In this document: positions 6,823-15,778 of the stretch, one piece after another
Layout: each line of letters opens with the position of its first letter
Position numbering within the stretch: the stretch's first letter is position 1
Source of the DNA: SVTX01 sp045612105
GTDB lineage: Bacteria > Bacillota > Clostridia > Oscillospirales > CAG-272
Length of the DNA stretch: 43,970 bases
Direction of reading: 5' to 3'
NCBI GenBank assembly: GCA_045612105.1
Contig: JAZKYL010000088.1
Location: forward strand, 1 to 43,970
Position numbers and translations under genes: made by a program
Notes under the pieces: generated by a model
Database searches by the model: none
The model's input: only the letters and a program-made list of their open reading frames with translations
Told to the model about the DNA's origin: nothing

Positions 6823-9800
6823 ATGCTTTATAAGAAAAATTTGCAAAAACAGCTTTCCGACGATCTCTTCCGCTCGCCAACAAGCGAGTACAGAGGCACA
6901 CCGTTTTGGTCGTGGAACTGCAAGATGACTCCCGAAATGCTCTCAAAACAGATAGATTATCTCAAGGAAATGGGATTCGGCGGCTTCCATATGCATTCGC
7001 GCCACGGTATGGATCACGAATATTTGAGCGACGAGTTTATGTCTCTCGTCCGCGCCTGTACCGATAAGGCTAAGGCTGAGGATATGCTCGCCTGGCTCTA
7101 TGACGAGGACAAGTGGCCCTCGGGCTTTGCGGGCGGTCTTGTGACGCGCGAGCCGAAATACAGGCAGAGACAGCTTGTTATCGTGCCTCCCGAAATGGTG
7201 CGACAGAAGGCTGAATATGACGAGGGCGCGCCCGATGCGGAGAATCATCTTGACCTCTCCGACGAGCTTTCTCCTAAGGAAGCCTACGAGCAGGGCAAGC
7301 CATACTATCTTGCTACATTTGATCTGATCTTTGACAAGAACGGATATCTTGTCAGCTATAATAAAATCGGAAGAAAGAGCCGCGCCACAGGCATCAAGCG
7401 TCACGTATTTTGCCGATGCGAGCCCTGCACCGATTGGTTCAACGGCTACACCTACGTGGACACGCTGTCGAAGAAGGCAACAGAAAAATTTATTGAGATC
7501 ACCCACGAGACCTACAAAAAGTGGGTTGGCGATGAGTTTGACAAGGCGGTTCCCGCAATGTTTACCGACGAGCCGCAGCATACCTTTGTTAATACTTTGA
7601 TCTCTCACGACGCAAAGCACGTGCTTACCGCTCCTTGGACCTTTGATCTGCCAAAGAGTTATAAAAAGGCTTATGGAGATGATATTATTGCTACTTTGCC
7701 CGAGATCTTCTGGGATCTTCAGGGCAACAAGCCTTCTTTGGCGCGTTACCGCTATCACGACCACGTCTGTCAGCGAATGAGCGACGCTTTTATGGCGCTC
7801 ACAGGCAGGTGGTGCGAGAAAAACGGCATCAAGCTGACAGGTCACCTTATGGGCGAGGACACACTTTATATGCAGACCTGGACTGTGGGCGAGGTTATGC
7901 GAAATTACAAGCATTTGGGCTACGTGGGCATCGACCTGCTTCGTAATAAGATAGAATTGACCACAGCCAAGCAGGCGCAGTCGGTGACGAGACAGTACGG
8001 CAAGGAAGCCATTATTTCCGAGATGTACGGTATCACCAACTGGGATTTCGATTTCCGTGATCACAAATTCCAGGGCGACTGGCAGGCGGCTTTAGGCGTT
8101 ACTGTCCGTGTACCCCACCTCTCTTGGGTATCTATGAAGGGAAATGCCAAGCGCGACTATCCTGCGTCGATCAATTATCAGTCGCCTTGGTACAAGCAGT
8201 ATAATTACATAGAAGATCACTATGCACGCATACATACGGCTATGACAAGAGGTAAGCCCCGCTGTTCTGTGGCTATGATCCACCCAATTGAAAGCTATTG
8301 GCTCTATTGGGGCACTCGCGAGACCTCCTGGGATAAGCGCGAGAGATACGGCGCGTATTTTGAGGATCTCATCAAGTGGATGCTCTACGGTCAGATTGAC
8401 TTCGACTATATCAGCGAAGCCCTTTTCCCCGAGCAGACAAAATCGGCAGCAAATCCCTTGAAGGTCGGCAAAATGAGCTATAAAACGGTAATAGTACCTC
8501 CTATGGTCACTATGCGCCGCACTACCTTTGAGAGACTTCGTGATTTCCACGCGGCAGGCGGTAGGCTTATTTTCGTCGGCGAGCCTCCGAAGTATATCGA
8601 CGTCGTCGAGAGTGACGAGCTTATAGCTCTTTACAATGACAGCGAAAAGATTCCCTTTGAAAAATATTCGCTCCTCGACGCGTTACATGACGAAAGAGAA
8701 TTGGAAATAAGACTTACCGATCACTCTCTTGCTCCCAACTATATCTATCAGATGCGCGACGACGGACAGAGAAGATGGCTCTTTGTAGCGAATGCCATCT
8801 ATCAGAAGGTGACCGATTACGCACATGCCAAGAATCTGCATTTCAGAGTGGAGGGTTATTTTGATCCCAAGCTTTACAATACCGTAACCGGAGCTATCAG
8901 CGAGGTAGGTTGCCGCTACGAAGACGGCTGTACCTATTTCTCGGTTCCCGCGTATCCCCACGATTCCTTCCTCTTCGCGCTTGACAAGGGAAAGAGAAAG
9001 CCGAAAGAATCGACCGCGGCACCTCTGCCGCCTTACAGACTCGTAAAGAGCTACGACTTTAAGGGCGCGGTGCCTTACAAGACCGAGGAGCCCAACGTAA
9101 TGCTACTCGATTTGGCGGAATTTACTTGGGACAACAATCCCGAATTCCAGCCTCTTGAGGAGATCCGCCGCATCGATGCCCGTGTGCGTCAGCTTGCAAA
9201 TATCCCGCCCAAGAGCGGAAAGCAGCCCTGGACGCTTTCCGATGAAGCGTTTGAGCCCCATACCACTACGTTGAAGTTCACGTTTAGGAGTGAGGTAGAG
9301 GTTGCAGACGCGCATCTTGCCCTTGAGGATGCCGACGTAAGCCAAGTTACACTCGACGGAATCGACGTGGATATGACTGTGGACGGCTACTTCACCGATG
9401 AGTCGATCGAGACGGTCAAGCTGCCTCACATCGGTGTGGGTGAGCATATTCTTACAGTAAAATTGCCCCTTTCCCCCAGAAGCTATACCGAGGCGTATTA
9501 CCTTCTCGGCGACTTCAACGTCAGACTTGAGGGCTGCGATAAGACTCTGATAGCGCCTGCAAGAAAGATCGGCTTCGGCTCGATCGGTGACCAAGGTCTG
9601 CCTTTCTATTGCGGCAATATTACCTACGTTTGCGAATTTGACGTAGACGAGGACGATTCTACGGTTCAGTTCCACGCAAACTACTACCGCGGCGCGCTTA
9701 TCTCGGTGAAGCTTGACGGTGCCGACGTAGGAAAGATAGTGACCTCGCCCTACAACCTCAATGCAACGGGTGTGAAGGCAGGGCATCACGTAGCCGAATT

Positions 9801-9975
9801 TACCTTGTACGGCAACAGATATAACTGCTTTGCGGCACTGCACAACACCAATACGAATACCGATCAGACACACCCCTCGCTTTGGTTCTCTCGCGACGAT
9901 GCTTTCTCGTATAACTATCAGCTGAAGCCTATGGGAATTATGACAAGCCCCAAGATATTGATCTTTAAAAGATAA
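6823..9975 (+). CDS. Large glycoside hydrolase, GH106/alpha-L-rhamnosidase-like
   Basis: 1050 residues. The N-terminal block YRGTPFWSWNCKMTPE, then GGFHMHSRHGMDHEYLSDEF and WLYDEDKWPSGFAGG, is the pattern I associate with bacterial GH106-like or alpha-L-rhamnosidase-annotated proteins; assignment to a numbered GH family is from memory and not certain. Candidate catalytic acids are E250 in FTDEPQH and E400 in SEMYG. The C-terminal third (about residues 800-1040) looks like beta-sandwich, galactose-binding-type modules. There is no signal peptide, so it should act in the cytoplasm on imported oligosaccharides. RBS GGAGGA lies seven bases upstream. It stands alone, between its own promoter and terminator. 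Confidence 0.65.
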   Translation: MLYKKNLQKQLSDDLFRSPTSEYRGTPFWSWNCKMTPEMLSKQIDYLKEMGFGGFHMHSRHGMDHEYLSDEFMSLVRACTDKAKAEDMLAWLYDEDKWPSGFAGGLVTREPKYRQRQLVIVPPEMVRQKAEYDEGAPDAENHLDLSDELSPKEAYEQGKPYYLATFDLIFDKNGYLVSYNKIGRKSRATGIKRHVFCRCEPCTDWFNGYTYVDTLSKKATEKFIEITHETYKKWVGDEFDKAVPAMFTDEPQHTFVNTLISHDAKHVLTAPWTFDLPKSYKKAYGDDIIATLPEIFWDLQGNKPSLARYRYHDHVCQRMSDAFMALTGRWCEKNGIKLTGHLMGEDTLYMQTWTVGEVMRNYKHLGYVGIDLLRNKIELTTAKQAQSVTRQYGKEAIISEMYGITNWDFDFRDHKFQGDWQAALGVTVRVPHLSWVSMKGNAKRDYPASINYQSPWYKQYNYIEDHYARIHTAMTRGKPRCSVAMIHPIESYWLYWGTRETSWDKRERYGAYFEDLIKWMLYGQIDFDYISEALFPEQTKSAANPLKVGKMSYKTVIVPPMVTMRRTTFERLRDFHAAGGRLIFVGEPPKYIDVVESDELIALYNDSEKIPFEKYSLLDALHDERELEIRLTDHSLAPNYIYQMRDDGQRRWLFVANAIYQKVTDYAHAKNLHFRVEGYFDPKLYNTVTGAISEVGCRYEDGCTYFSVPAYPHDSFLFALDKGKRKPKESTAAPLPPYRLVKSYDFKGAVPYKTEEPNVMLLDLAEFTWDNNPEFQPLEEIRRIDARVRQLANIPPKSGKQPWTLSDEAFEPHTTTLKFTFRSEVEVADAHLALEDADVSQVTLDGIDVDMTVDGYFTDESIETVKLPHIGVGEHILTVKLPLSPRSYTEAYYLLGDFNVRLEGCDKTLIAPARKIGFGSIGDQGLPFYCGNITYVCEFDVDEDDSTVQFHANYYRGALISVKLDGADVGKIVTSPYNLNATGVKAGHHVAEFTLYGNRYNCFAALHNTNTNTDQTHPSLWFSRDDAFSYNYQLKPMGIMTSPKILIFKR

Positions 9976-10013
9976 TTGATCAACAAATGGCGAAAGCCAA
10001 TAATTTATTAATG

Positions 10014-10062
10014 AAAAACGTCTTTTTTATCCTTGCTTTTAGGGTAAAAAAGGCGTTTTTTA
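10014..10062 (+). terminator. Terminator after the GH106-like gene
   Basis: AAAAACGTCTTTTTTATCC pairs with the complementary arm ending GGCGTTTTT (about 10042-10060), with a few mismatches, followed by TTTATC. Confidence 0.7.
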
Positions 10063-10146
10063 TCAAAAAACATCAATTCACAGAAAATTGCCGTTTTTTT
10101 AATATTTGGTTTACAAAATGGCTTCACGGTGTTTATAGTAGTAATA

Positions 10147-10249
10147 TATAATGTTTATACATATTGTATAATGAGGAAAGTATTGGAATTTTGACTGTTT
10201 AAGTCAATATTCCATCAAGCCTACTGTCAAAAAATCAGAAAGCTTGACA
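10147..10249 (+). promoter_or_regulatory. Leader of the TIR-LRR gene: two -10 boxes and four GTCAA/TTGAC half-sites
   Basis: Two TATAAT hexamers (10147-10152 and 10167-10172) without convincing -35 boxes. Downstream are TTGACT-GTTTA-AGTCAA (10191-10207), an inverted repeat, and a second inverted pair TGTCAA (10225-10230) / TTGACA (10244-10249). They may be operator half-sites or leader hairpins; no known regulator is recognised. Confidence 0.4.
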
Positions 10250-10271
10250 ATTCAGAAAGGATTGGATCAAA

Positions 10272-13200
10272 ATGAATCTTTTTGACCTTCAATGCAGAAC
10301 CTGTAAAGGTGAATTGGAAGCGGTAGAGGGTGCTACAAGAGTTGCGAAGTGTATATTCTGCGGAAGAAAGCAGAGTATCCCGATACTGACCGACGAGCGT
10401 CGCGCGAATCAGTTCAAGCGCGCTGAACAGCTGAGGATTAATAACGACTATGATAAGGCAATCGCTGTTTATGAGAAGCTGATTGAAGAGGATCCCACCG
10501 ACCCCGAGGCATATTGGTCGATGGTGCTTTGCCGTTACGGAATAGAATACGTAAATGATCCTGCTACGGGTGAAAGAAAGCCTACGGTCAACAGAACACA
10601 GTATACCTCTATTCTTGCGGACGAAGACTATAGATCTGCGATAAAGCTCTCCAATAAAGACCAGAAGGTGCTTTATGAGGCTGAGGCGCGTGAGATAAAC
10701 GATATACAAAAGGGGATTCTTGAGATCGCAAGCAAAGAAGATCCTTTTGATATCTTCATCTGCTACAAGGAGACCGACGAAAAGGGAAAGAGAACTAAGG
10801 ACAGTATCCTGGCTCAGGAGCTCTACCACGAGCTGGAGCGCGACGGATATAAGGTCTTTTTCGCTCGCGTAACTCTCGATGATAAATTGGGAAGTGCATA
10901 CGAGCCCTATATATTCTCGGCTCTCAACAGCGCAAAGGTAATGGTGGTGTTGGGTACCTGCCCCGAGTATTTTAACGCGGTTTGGGTAAGAAACGAGTGG
11001 AGCAGATTCCTGGGTCTTATAAAGAACGGTGAGAAAAAGATGCTCATCCCGGCATATAAGGATATGGATGCTTATGACCTGCCCGACGAGTTTGCTCATC
11101 TTCAGGCTCTAAATATGGATAAGCTGGGCTTTATGGCGGACCTTGTTATGGGTATCGAAAAAATGCTTGCTTTTTATCGCAAGGATGAGAAAAAAGCAGA
11201 GCCTAAGCCCGAGCCTAAGCCTGAACCGATTCCTCAGCCAAAAACACAGTCGGTTCCTCAGTCATCGAGAGTTGTGATCGAGCCCACAAAGTCCACGGCT
11301 CCTGCTCAGGCTCCCGAAAAGAAGAATAAAACAGCTCTTGTAGCTGTAGTAGCGGTTTTGGTTGTCGCGGCAATCATTTTGAGTGCCATTGTTATTTCCG
11401 ATATTTCAAAGAATCCGACTGTTGATCCGGAAGAGACCAATAAGCCTTCCGGTGGTGTTAACAACGGAGATATTTTTGAAATATTGACCGATAAGGAGCC
11501 GGAAAAGGAAACCGAGAAGAAGCCGGGATACAGCTTTGTTGTAATTCCGTCCGAGACCGAACCGGAGGAAGACAAGGATGAGAATATGAACGGCATCCCC
11601 GATAAGGACGAAAACGGAGAGGAAGCACCCAGCGGTGATCTCAATAATCCCGAAACTCCTGAAAATCCGGAGGATCCCGATCAAAACGAAGATAGCGCAT
11701 ACGATTATTTGATATTCACGCTCAGCACCGATAAAACCTATTATTCGGTTACCGGTGGAGATTATCCTCACCCTTCCCGTGTGGTTATCCCCGAGTATTA
11801 TAACGATCTGCCTGTAACGGCTATAGACAGCAATGCCTTTTCTTATTGGGAGGAGCTGGAAAGCGTGTCTCTGCCGTCTACGATCAGAACTATCGGTAAT
11901 AGTGCGTTCGCATATTGCACCAAGCTGACCGAGATCACTCTGCCCTCATCACTGGAGCGTATAGAAGCAAATGCGTTTGTTAATTGCAGTGCTTTAGAGG
12001 AGATCACTATCCCCACCCGACTCAAATATTGCGGATATACTTCCTTTGAACGCTGCGGCTCGCTTAAGACCGTATACGTTAACGACCTTGCCGCTTGGTT
12101 CAAGATCCGCTTTGAGGATGCTTCAGCAAATCCCGCATCGATAGCGGGAGGAATAATCGTGGACGGTGTGAAGCTGGAAGAACTTGTCGTTCCCGAGGGT
12201 GTAAGTTCTATCGGTGCCTATGCGCTCTATGGTTTCACCAACCTTAAAAGCTTAAAAATACATAAAGGTGTTACAGAATTGGGAGAATGTGCCCTCTATA
12301 ATTTACATCTTACAAGCCTGACTATTCCGGCAGGCCTTATGTCTTGGGTTGACACAACGTCTGTGCAGAAGATGGAGCTTGTGGGAAGCACACCCATTGA
12401 AAGTAACGCTTTCAGTAACTGTAACAGCCTTACCGAGTTGATCATCTCGGGAGATTTAACAAGTATTGCGACGTATGCCTTTGAGGGATGTAATTCGTTA
12501 AGATATATTACCTTTCACGGAAGCAGATCCGATTGGAACGCTCTCTCAAACGTTGAAGGAAACGGTGTGCTGAGGAAGGTGATGATAAGCTGTGACACAG
12601 AAGATATTGACTTCGGATATGAAACCTGTGTAGACGAGCAGGGTGTTATCTATGCTCTCGGATCAACAAAGAAGTACTATTTCGTTTACGGCTTCAATGA
12701 AGGCTATACAACAAACGTGACCATCCTGTCCGAGCTCAACGGTCTTCCCGTTACCTATATTGGTGATCAGGCATTCTGGGGTAAAAAGAACCTTGTCAGA
12801 ATCGTTATTCCCGAGGGAATAACAAGCATTGGCGTGGCGGCATTCAGCGGATGCTTGAAGCTTGCCGAGGTAGACCTTCCCTCAACTCTGACCGAAATGT
12901 CGGATTATGCGTTCGATGGCTGTAACAGTATTTCAAACGTCATTTTCCAAGGACCGGAGGACTTTTGGTACAACGTACATGTTGGTACAGGAAACGGATG
13001 CCTGACCGAAGCGAAAAGAGAATACGGCGGACATTGTCCTCACAAGGAGACCTATAAGGGCTCAAACTGTGACGTTATCTGCGAATATTGCCGCGTAACC
13101 GTTGCAACTGCGCAGCATGCCGAAGGTTATATAGATACCTACGATAATTGCAATAAAAAATGTAAAGATTGTGGCTACGTCCTCGCCGAAGCACAGCATG

Positions 13201-14348
13201 GCGGAGAGACCTATATCGATGAATACGATAACTGTAACAAGAAGTGTTCGGATTGCGGGGCTGTGCTTGAAGAAAAACAGCACGATGCCGGAAGTATTGA
13301 CATTGAAGATCGTTGTAATAAGAAGTGTACTCACTGCGGAACCGTTTTGGCGGAAGAGCAGCATCAGAACGTTACTACGACTGTCAACAGCACGGGATTA
13401 AAAACCACCGGATGTCTGGACTGCGGAACGGTTCTCGAAACAACTGAAAGTAATATCAGGATTGATGATTACGTCACAAGCTTCGAGACGGGAGCCGCCT
13501 ACTTTGGCGTACTGGCTCACCATAATCTTGAAAAGCTGGTCTACCTCGACGGTAAGGTTGATCCCGAAAAGCCTTATTATCTTAGCGAGACCGATGATGC
13601 TTCCATGGCTGCGCTCGTCTATTTTGAGCAAGCTCCGGAAGGTAATTATTATATGTACTTCCTGTCGAATACGACCAAGACCTACGTCAACGTCGCTTAC
13701 GATGGAACACACTATTCCATAGTTCTTGAAACCACTCCCACCAGCACGTGGTATTATGACGATTATTACGGTTGCCCGATAACGGTATCCTCTGAAAATG
13801 ATCAAATGTTCCTCGGAACCAGTAACGAGGGTGTTTATGAGAATGTTTGTATCAAGAGAATCGAAGAGGGAATAGAGTTCTTTAAGGTTCAGTTTGTAAA
13901 AGTGGACGTGGAATTGTCAATATATGTCAATTCCGACGGAGTTGAATATGTTTTAAGCGAAGACGGCTCATATCATGTCACCGGTTTGGTTGCGGGAGCC
14001 GATAATCAAATAAGCATTCTCGAAGAGATCAACGGAATTGCGGTTACAAAAATAGAGAATTATGCATTTGATAATTGCACAGAGCTTATAAGCGTATCTA
14101 TTCCAAGCAGTGTCATAAGTATCGGAGACAATGCGTTTGAAAATTGCTCAAGCCTTGAGACCGTAAATCTTACCGACAGTGTTGAAACTATTGGCTACGG
14201 CGCGTTCAATAACTGCACAAATCTTACCAACGTGTATTTTGACGGCACAGCTTCACAATGGGAAAAGGTTGAGATCGGATCTGAAAACGAGCATCTGCTT
14301 GTGTTGCATATAATTTGCTTGCAGGAAGAGCTCGAATCCGGAAAATGA
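10272..14348 (+). CDS. Zinc ribbon-TPR-TIR-transmembrane-LRR protein
   Basis: 1358 residues, multidomain. Residues 8-30: zinc ribbon with C8-x2-C11 and C27-x2-C30. About 45-80: a TPR-like helical pair. About 158-300: a TIR domain starting FDIFICYKE, with E211 in SAYEPYI at the position where NADase TIRs carry their catalytic glutamate. 308-350: Pro/Glu/Lys linker. About 354-376: one transmembrane helix preceded by KKNK, so the N-terminus is predicted inside. 380-470: acidic Pro-rich stalk. About 475-920: BspA-type LRR_5 repeats (NAFxxCxxLxxIxLPxxL). About 925-1055: four Cys-rich repeats of the C-x3-C-x2-C type, each ending in QH or a remnant. About 1060-1210: a beta-rich region. About 1215-1345: more LRR_5 repeats. 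Topology is the mirror of an animal Toll-like receptor: TIR N-terminal and inside, LRR C-terminal and outside. No defence genes are adjacent. Monocistronic. Confidence 0.85.
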   Translation: MNLFDLQCRTCKGELEAVEGATRVAKCIFCGRKQSIPILTDERRANQFKRAEQLRINNDYDKAIAVYEKLIEEDPTDPEAYWSMVLCRYGIEYVNDPATGERKPTVNRTQYTSILADEDYRSAIKLSNKDQKVLYEAEAREINDIQKGILEIASKEDPFDIFICYKETDEKGKRTKDSILAQELYHELERDGYKVFFARVTLDDKLGSAYEPYIFSALNSAKVMVVLGTCPEYFNAVWVRNEWSRFLGLIKNGEKKMLIPAYKDMDAYDLPDEFAHLQALNMDKLGFMADLVMGIEKMLAFYRKDEKKAEPKPEPKPEPIPQPKTQSVPQSSRVVIEPTKSTAPAQAPEKKNKTALVAVVAVLVVAAIILSAIVISDISKNPTVDPEETNKPSGGVNNGDIFEILTDKEPEKETEKKPGYSFVVIPSETEPEEDKDENMNGIPDKDENGEEAPSGDLNNPETPENPEDPDQNEDSAYDYLIFTLSTDKTYYSVTGGDYPHPSRVVIPEYYNDLPVTAIDSNAFSYWEELESVSLPSTIRTIGNSAFAYCTKLTEITLPSSLERIEANAFVNCSALEEITIPTRLKYCGYTSFERCGSLKTVYVNDLAAWFKIRFEDASANPASIAGGIIVDGVKLEELVVPEGVSSIGAYALYGFTNLKSLKIHKGVTELGECALYNLHLTSLTIPAGLMSWVDTTSVQKMELVGSTPIESNAFSNCNSLTELIISGDLTSIATYAFEGCNSLRYITFHGSRSDWNALSNVEGNGVLRKVMISCDTEDIDFGYETCVDEQGVIYALGSTKKYYFVYGFNEGYTTNVTILSELNGLPVTYIGDQAFWGKKNLVRIVIPEGITSIGVAAFSGCLKLAEVDLPSTLTEMSDYAFDGCNSISNVIFQGPEDFWYNVHVGTGNGCLTEAKREYGGHCPHKETYKGSNCDVICEYCRVTVATAQHAEGYIDTYDNCNKKCKDCGYVLAEAQHGGETYIDEYDNCNKKCSDCGAVLEEKQHDAGSIDIEDRCNKKCTHCGTVLAEEQHQNVTTTVNSTGLKTTGCLDCGTVLETTESNIRIDDYVTSFETGAAYFGVLAHHNLEKLVYLDGKVDPEKPYYLSETDDASMAALVYFEQAPEGNYYMYFLSNTTKTYVNVAYDGTHYSIVLETTPTSTWYYDDYYGCPITVSSENDQMFLGTSNEGVYENVCIKRIEEGIEFFKVQFVKVDVELSIYVNSDGVEYVLSEDGSYHVTGLVAGADNQISILEEINGIAVTKIENYAFDNCTELISVSIPSSVISIGDNAFENCSSLETVNLTDSVETIGYGAFNNCTNLTNVYFDGTASQWEKVEIGSENEHLLVLHIICLQEELESGK

Positions 14349-14469
14349 GATCGCTTGATGTCTTCTGTTGGATTTGTGAGATCAAACTTGGATTTTTAAG
14401 ATTGCGAAGATCAATAAGTATTAATCCGCCATTTGTTGGTATAGACTAAAATCAATATTTTGGAATCAT

Positions 14470-14520
14470 AACCCCCTTACGGTATGCAAACGCATATCGT
14501 AGGGGAGTTGTTTTTTATTT
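14470..14520 (+). terminator. Terminator after the TIR-LRR gene
   Basis: Imperfect stem ACCCCCTTACGGTATGC / GCATATCGTAGGGG with loop AAAC (14470-14505), followed by TTGTTTTTTATTT. The preceding 14349-14469 shows no gene. Confidence 0.8.
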
Positions 14521-14538
14521 GAATTTTGCTTTTCCTTC

Positions 14539-14567
14539 TTGACTTGACCGCCAGGCTATGTTATACT
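14539..14567 (+). promoter_or_regulatory. Promoter for the inositol monophosphatase-family gene
   Basis: TTGACT (14539-14544), 17-nt spacer, TATACT (14562-14567), 30 nt before the start codon. Confidence 0.75.
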
Positions 14568-14596
14568 AAAAGTATAAAATTATTAGGAAGTAAAAT

Positions 14597-15361
14597 ATGA
14601 ACGTCAAGTCAATAATAAATATCATAAAAGAGACCGACTCGATCTTTTTCAATGACTCTTTTCGCCTCGACGTGCGAAAAAAGGGCGATAGTGATTTTGT
14701 AACACGCGCCGACGTCGAGGTCTCGGAATATCTCCGTAAACGACTTCGTGAGACCTTTCCGAAGGTGGGATTTATCTCCGAGGAGGATGAGTGGCAGGGA
14801 AGACAGGAGGGCGACTTCTGGATCCTTGATCCTATCGATGGAACCACCAATTTTATGCACGCTCTGCCATTCTGTTGCATCTCCTTGGCTCTCCTTGAGG
14901 GCGGCGAGATCACAGTGGGGGTTATCTATTCGCCGTATACGAATGAGATTTTCTCTGCGGAAAAAGGAAAAGGCGCATATCTTAACGGCAAAAAAATAAC
15001 CGTTTCGGAAAATGCCACTCTAAAAGATAGCGTCGGACTTTTCGAGTTCAACGCATATTATAAAAACGAGACCGATCAAGCACTTGCGCACGCGAGAAAA
15101 ATATACTCAGCTTGTCAGGATATACGTACCTTTGGCTCAGCGGCACTTGAATTTGCTTATATTGCCTGCGGACGCGCCGACGTTTATCTTGGCAGATATC
15201 TGAAGCCCTGGGATTTCGCCGCGGGAATGTTGCTTGTGACTGAGGCAGGCGGTAAAGTCGGCGGTCTTGGTAAAGAGATAGACCTTTTTGAGCATCATCA
15301 ACACGTAATTTCGGCTAATTCTAAAGTGTTTGATGAATTTGAAGCACTTTTGATGGAATAA
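14597..15361 (+). CDS. Inositol monophosphatase family phosphatase
   Basis: 254-residue Mg2+-dependent phosphatase of the IMPase/FBPase superfamily. Metal-binding motifs are complete: E62-E63-D64, DPIDGTTNF (D78, D81) and the C-terminal WDFAAG (D206). Members hydrolyse inositol 1-phosphate, fructose 1,6-bisphosphate, histidinol phosphate or PAP; the substrate cannot be chosen from this sequence. RBS AGGAAG precedes the ATG by six bases. It has its own promoter. The stop codon is followed nine bases later by end B of repeat R2, so the repeat forms its 3' untranslated region. Confidence 0.88.
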   Translation: MNVKSIINIIKETDSIFFNDSFRLDVRKKGDSDFVTRADVEVSEYLRKRLRETFPKVGFISEEDEWQGRQEGDFWILDPIDGTTNFMHALPFCCISLALLEGGEITVGVIYSPYTNEIFSAEKGKGAYLNGKKITVSENATLKDSVGLFEFNAYYKNETDQALAHARKIYSACQDIRTFGSAALEFAYIACGRADVYLGRYLKPWDFAAGMLLVTEAGGKVGGLGKEIDLFEHHQHVISANSKVFDEFEALLME

Positions 15362-15369
15362 AATTTGTT

Positions 15370-15742
15370 GATAAATTGCAATTTATCGGGTACGCGAGGG
15401 ATGCGCGGATGCCTCCGGCGGCGAGCTTTTTGAAAAAAGCTCGGCAAAAACTTCCCCCCAAAAAAGGGAATGATTTCACCAATGATGTCATTTGAAACCA
15501 TATTGATTTGAACCGAAGTTTATCTTCTATCGTGTTGCAAGTTTATTTGCAACCTTTTAAACAAAAGAGTTTGCAAAAAAACTCGAAACACGATAGCAGT
15601 GGAGCTTTGATCAAAATTCTCACGGTTTCACAAGATGAAATGGCTACATTTTAATCCTTTTTGCGGGGAAGTTTTTTGGCTCCACCTTTTTTTCAAAAAA
15701 GGTGGAAACCGCGTCCCCGTCGGCCGACAAATCAAAATTTGA
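15370..15742 (-). repeat. Dispersed hairpin repeat, copy R2 (complete)
   Basis: Complete element. End B is GATAAATTGCAATTTATC (15370-15387) and end A is CCGACAAATCAAAATTTGA (15724-15742). Terminal hairpins are CGAGCTTTTT/AAAAAGCTCG (15422-15443) and TCCACCTTTTTT/AAAAAAGGTGGA (15681-15706), both with 2-nt centres. The core is CTATCGTGTT (15527-15536) / AACACGATAG (15587-15596) enclosing an inner stem. It fills the spacer between the IMPase-like and GH79-like genes; no gene lies inside. Confidence 0.88.
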
Positions 15743-15778
15743 AACAAAAACATTAAATATATTTTTGGAGGAACCCAA

